A DNA stretch of 16,753 bases from Muribaculaceae bacterium (GTDB lineage: Bacteria > Bacteroidota > Bacteroidia > Bacteroidales > Muribaculaceae): positions 1 to 16,753 of the forward strand of contig JAHHQT010000037.1 of NCBI GenBank assembly GCA_020026215.1. Direction: 5' to 3'. Below are positions 14,637 through 16,753 of this stretch, in pieces. Under the pieces are notes generated by a model. That model made no database searches. It was not told the origin of the DNA and saw only the letters and a list, made by a program, of their open reading frames with translations. Positions within the stretch are counted from its first letter, which is position 1, and each line of letters opens with the position of its first letter. The translations under genes and the position numbers were made by a program.

Positions 14637-14666
14637 CAAAGTTACGATGTTTCAATTAAAATACAA
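14637..14666 (-). promoter_or_regulatory. promoter of the HAD-ribF-upp operon
   Basis: On the minus strand TTG (14666-14664) and TAACTTTG (14644-14637) are separated by exactly 19 bases, a close match to the Bacteroidota promoter. It is divergent from the promoter of the regulator gene starting at 14769. Confidence 0.75.
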
Positions 14667-14716
14667 TTAATCAGGCTAAATTATCACAGAACCAAACTAT
14701 TCTCACCCCTAATTTA

Positions 14717-14747
14717 TTTTGTAAAAACACGTTTTTTACTATTTTTG
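14717..14747 (+). promoter_or_regulatory. promoter of the 14769-15650 regulator gene
   Basis: TTTTG at 14717-14721 and TATTTTTG at 14740-14747 are separated by 18 bases. The ATG follows 21 bases after the -7 box, with no Shine-Dalgarno sequence. Confidence 0.7.
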
Positions 14748-14768
14748 TAGTCAGATATAACTTACAAC

Positions 14769-15650
14769 ATGGAACACCAAAACCAACAACTAAGCTCTTA
14801 TACCAAAAACAGCAAATGTATGAATTTCTTCTTTCATACACTTTCCGGTGAAAATGCACTCAAAGGGGTACACCGCCACGACTTTTACCAGATTATTCTG
14901 CTTGAAGAAGGAACGGCAAACCACGTCATCGACTTCGACCTCTACAAGATGCCGACGCACTCAGTTTCCGTGGTATTTCCCCACCAGGTACACAACATCG
15001 AACTTTCACCCGACGCCAAGGCAACGGTGATACTTTTCGACAGTCTTGTGTTTTGTTCCGAAATGTTGCGCAACGAATTGAAAGACTACAACATTGACCT
15101 TCAGAAACGCATTAATTTTCTTTCATTGGAAAACAACCCAAAGCTGTTTGGCGAGTTGATGGAATTGGTGAACACTATCCGTGCTGCCTACGTTGACATG
15201 AATCCGGTGCGCAAGATGATTATCAAACTGAACATCAAAATCATTTTGTTGAAAATCATCGACGCACTGCCCGATACTACCGAACGCATCAGCTGTGAAA
15301 GTGATACCGTACTCTACAGTCGTTTCCGCGAGCAAGTTGATGCCAACTATCGCGAACAGCGCAAGGTACACTACTATGCCGACCTTTTGGGCGTTTCTGC
15401 GAAGAAACTCACCGCCGTCTGCCAGAACTATAGCGGACTCTCTCCGTTGGAAATCATCCACGACAAACTTTCTCTCGAACTGAAGAAGGCGATTGCCCTC
15501 GAGGAATTGAGTTTTAAGGAGATTGCCTATGAGTTTGGTTTCTCCTCACAATCTGCTTTAAATAAGTACATTGGACTGAAGTTCAACATGACACCTTTGG
15601 AGTTCAAAGAGGACCTTCAACGTCGAATTTTGGGCAAAAAACTGCGTTAA
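14769..15650 (+). CDS. AraC-family transcriptional regulator
   Basis: The 293-residue regulator has an N-terminal cupin-like sensor domain. HRHDFYQIILLEEG starts at residue 35 and PHQVHNIE lies at 71-78, the histidine-containing strands common in ligand-binding AraC domains. The C-terminal double helix-turn-helix spans about 198-285, with YYADLLGVSAKKLTAVCQ (first) and SFKEIAYEFGFSSQSALNKYI (second), ending in MTPLEFK. It lies 101 bases upstream of the alcohol dehydrogenase gene in the same direction, with repeated half-site-like DNA between them. Control of that gene is therefore a reasonable inference. No terminator with a T-tract separates them, so some read-through is possible. The inducer is unknown. 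Confidence 0.9.
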   Translation: MEHQNQQLSSYTKNSKCMNFFFHTLSGENALKGVHRHDFYQIILLEEGTANHVIDFDLYKMPTHSVSVVFPHQVHNIELSPDAKATVILFDSLVFCSEMLRNELKDYNIDLQKRINFLSLENNPKLFGELMELVNTIRAAYVDMNPVRKMIIKLNIKIILLKIIDALPDTTERISCESDTVLYSRFREQVDANYREQRKVHYYADLLGVSAKKLTAVCQNYSGLSPLEIIHDKLSLELKKAIALEELSFKEIAYEFGFSSQSALNKYIGLKFNMTPLEFKEDLQRRILGKKLR

Positions 15651-15653
15651 TTC

Positions 15654-15716
15654 CCGTTTTTATAAAAGAATGCCGTTTTTTTATAAACGGTAACTTGCTT
15701 TGTACCACTACTTTTG
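15654..15716 (+). promoter_or_regulatory. alcohol dehydrogenase promoter with repeated AraC-type half-sites
   Basis: TACTTTTG at 15709-15716 fits the -7 box, but no TTTG lies at the -33 position, as is common for activator-dependent promoters. Just upstream are two similar elements: CCGTTTTTATAAAAG at 15654-15668 and CCGTTTTTTTATAAACGG at 15673-15690. Their TATAAA cores are 21 bases apart, the spacing typical of AraC half-sites. The second copy is also a near-palindrome (CCGTTT/AAACGG). Binding by the adjacent regulator is inferred, not shown. Confidence 0.5.
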
Positions 15717-15751
15717 CATCATAATCAATTAACAATTTTTTTATTTGAATT

Positions 15752-16753
15752 ATGGCAAAATTATATGGCTCTGGTGCTCTATACCATGGGAACGGTTGTA
15801 TTGAAGAATTAAAGACAATCAAAGGTGGTAAAAAAGCAGCTATCATCACAGGTAAAAATTCCACAACTCGCAATGGAAGTCTTCAACGCACCGAAGACAT
15901 CTTGACCGAGATAGGTATGGAATACAAAGTGTTTACTGGAGTTGAAGCCGACCCTTCTATCGATACTGTAAGAAAAGGCGCAGAATTCATGACTGAATTT
16001 GGTCCTGACTGGATTATCGGTCTTGGAGGTACATCTGCAATTGATGCTGCAAAAGCAATGTGGGTACTTTACGAACACCCGACTCTACCATTCGAAACAA
16101 TGGCTCAAGCTTTTGCGATTCCTCAACTACGCAACAAAGCTCGTTTTGTAGCTATCCCGACAACTAGTGGAACAGGAACAGAAACAACATCTTTGGCGGT
16201 AATCACTGACCGTGAAAAAGGTGTAAAATATCCTTTGGCATCTCACGAACTACAACCTGACGTGGCAATCGTTGACGGAGACTTGTGCAAGTCAATGACT
16301 CCTTCCATCACAGCCCACACAGGTATGGACGCTCTGACACACTGTATTGAGGCTTATGTCTCAAACATCGACGACAACTATGCCGACGCATTTGCAAAAG
16401 GTGGTATACAACTTATTTTCAGCAACTTGAAAAAAGCATACGACAATCCTGAATGCGGAGAATGCCGTCAAAATATGCACGATGCATCTGCACTTGCAGG
16501 CTATGCATTTACCAACTCATGGTTAGGTATCGTTCACTCAATGGCTCACCAAATTGGAGGTATATTCGGAGTTCCTCATGGTTGCGCCAACGCTTTATGT
16601 CTTCCTAACGTGATGCGCTTCAATGCTAAGGTAACTGACCGTTTCGCCGACTTGGCAAAACTAATCGGTAAAGAAACTACCTGTGACTTCATTGCAGCAG
16701 TCGAAGACTTGAAGAAACAAATCAACGTACCTGCTTCAATCCGTGAATACGGT
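15752..16753 (+). CDS. iron-containing (group III) alcohol dehydrogenase, 3' end outside the window
   Basis: This enzyme interconverts an alcohol and aldehyde using NAD(P)H. The frame is open from the ATG at 15752 to the right edge, giving 334 residues of an expected 380 or so. The coenzyme motif GLGGTSAIDAAK lies at 90-101, in place of the commoner GGGS form. The iron ligands match FucO positions: D193 and H197 in GMDALTHCIE, H262 in IVHSMAH, and H276 in VPHGCAN. IPTTSGTGTETTSLAVIT (135-152) is another family block. The physiological substrate (ethanol, lactaldehyde, butanol or propanediol types) cannot be told from sequence. It is probably controlled by the regulator gene upstream. The start has an A/T-rich leader and no Shine-Dalgarno sequence. 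Confidence 0.93.
   Translation, partial: MAKLYGSGALYHGNGCIEELKTIKGGKKAAIITGKNSTTRNGSLQRTEDILTEIGMEYKVFTGVEADPSIDTVRKGAEFMTEFGPDWIIGLGGTSAIDAAKAMWVLYEHPTLPFETMAQAFAIPQLRNKARFVAIPTTSGTGTETTSLAVITDREKGVKYPLASHELQPDVAIVDGDLCKSMTPSITAHTGMDALTHCIEAYVSNIDDNYADAFAKGGIQLIFSNLKKAYDNPECGECRQNMHDASALAGYAFTNSWLGIVHSMAHQIGGIFGVPHGCANALCLPNVMRFNAKVTDRFADLAKLIGKETTCDFIAAVEDLKKQINVPASIREYG

Noticed and set aside
15604..16078. Two minus-strand open frames at the right edge
   Set aside because: They lie opposite the alcohol dehydrogenase, which has all four metal ligands and continues past the window edge.
1..16753. CRISPR array, prophage, insertion sequence or defence system
   Set aside because: I found no regularly spaced repeats, transposase or integrase motifs, terminal inverted repeats, or toxin, nuclease or ATPase gene pairs anywhere in the window.

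Overview
The window reads as a chromosomal segment of a strictly anaerobic member of the Bacteroidota, most likely the order Bacteroidales. Three things point there. Genes lack Shine-Dalgarno leaders almost throughout. At least eight intergenic spaces carry the Bacteroidota-type -7 box TAnnTTTG, several with a TTTG or TTG about 17-20 bases upstream. The gene content (FprA-type flavodiiron protein, two-subunit ferredoxin-linked 2-oxoacid oxidoreductase with a fused gamma domain, DUF2851) is typical of gut Bacteroidales. Family names come from reading motifs, not from database searches.

Layout. (1) 16-3436, plus strand: gmd, fcl and manC form a tight operon making GDP-mannose and then GDP-L-fucose for surface glycans, closed by a strong terminator. 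(2) 3437-3778: that terminator, what looks like the 5' remnant of a surface lipoprotein with a GDSL motif (minus strand), and a promoter. (3) 3779-5786: a flavodiiron oxygen/NO reductase convergent with a short formate/nitrite-transporter-family channel, each with its own terminator. (4) 5787-6277: tRNA-Phe(GAA) on the minus strand with promoter and terminator, plus regulatory-looking hairpins. (5) 6278-7565: a DUF2851 gene broken by a single extra base. (6) 7689-10553: korA-korB, convergent across a bidirectional terminator with an AraC-type regulator (10627-11553, minus). (7) 11701-12267: an unrecognised 188-residue protein with its own promoter. (8) 12397-14615, minus: a HAD phosphatase-ribF-upp operon with a clear promoter and terminator. 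(9) 14769 to the right edge: a second AraC-type regulator followed by an iron-dependent alcohol dehydrogenase whose 3' end lies outside the window.

How it fits together. Much of the content suits fermentative anaerobic life: ferredoxin-linked 2-oxoacid metabolism (korAB), oxygen or NO scavenging (flavodiiron protein), possible formate traffic (FNT channel), NAD(P)H-linked alcohol/aldehyde conversion (Fe-ADH), flavin cofactor supply (ribF) and uracil salvage (upp). That these units cooperate is inference; they have separate promoters. I do not see a defence island, CRISPR array, prophage or insertion sequence. The points most worth a second look are the DUF2851 frameshift, the lipoprotein remnant, the repeated half-sites in front of the alcohol dehydrogenase, the symmetric element inside the tRNA promoter and the hairpin in the FNT leader.
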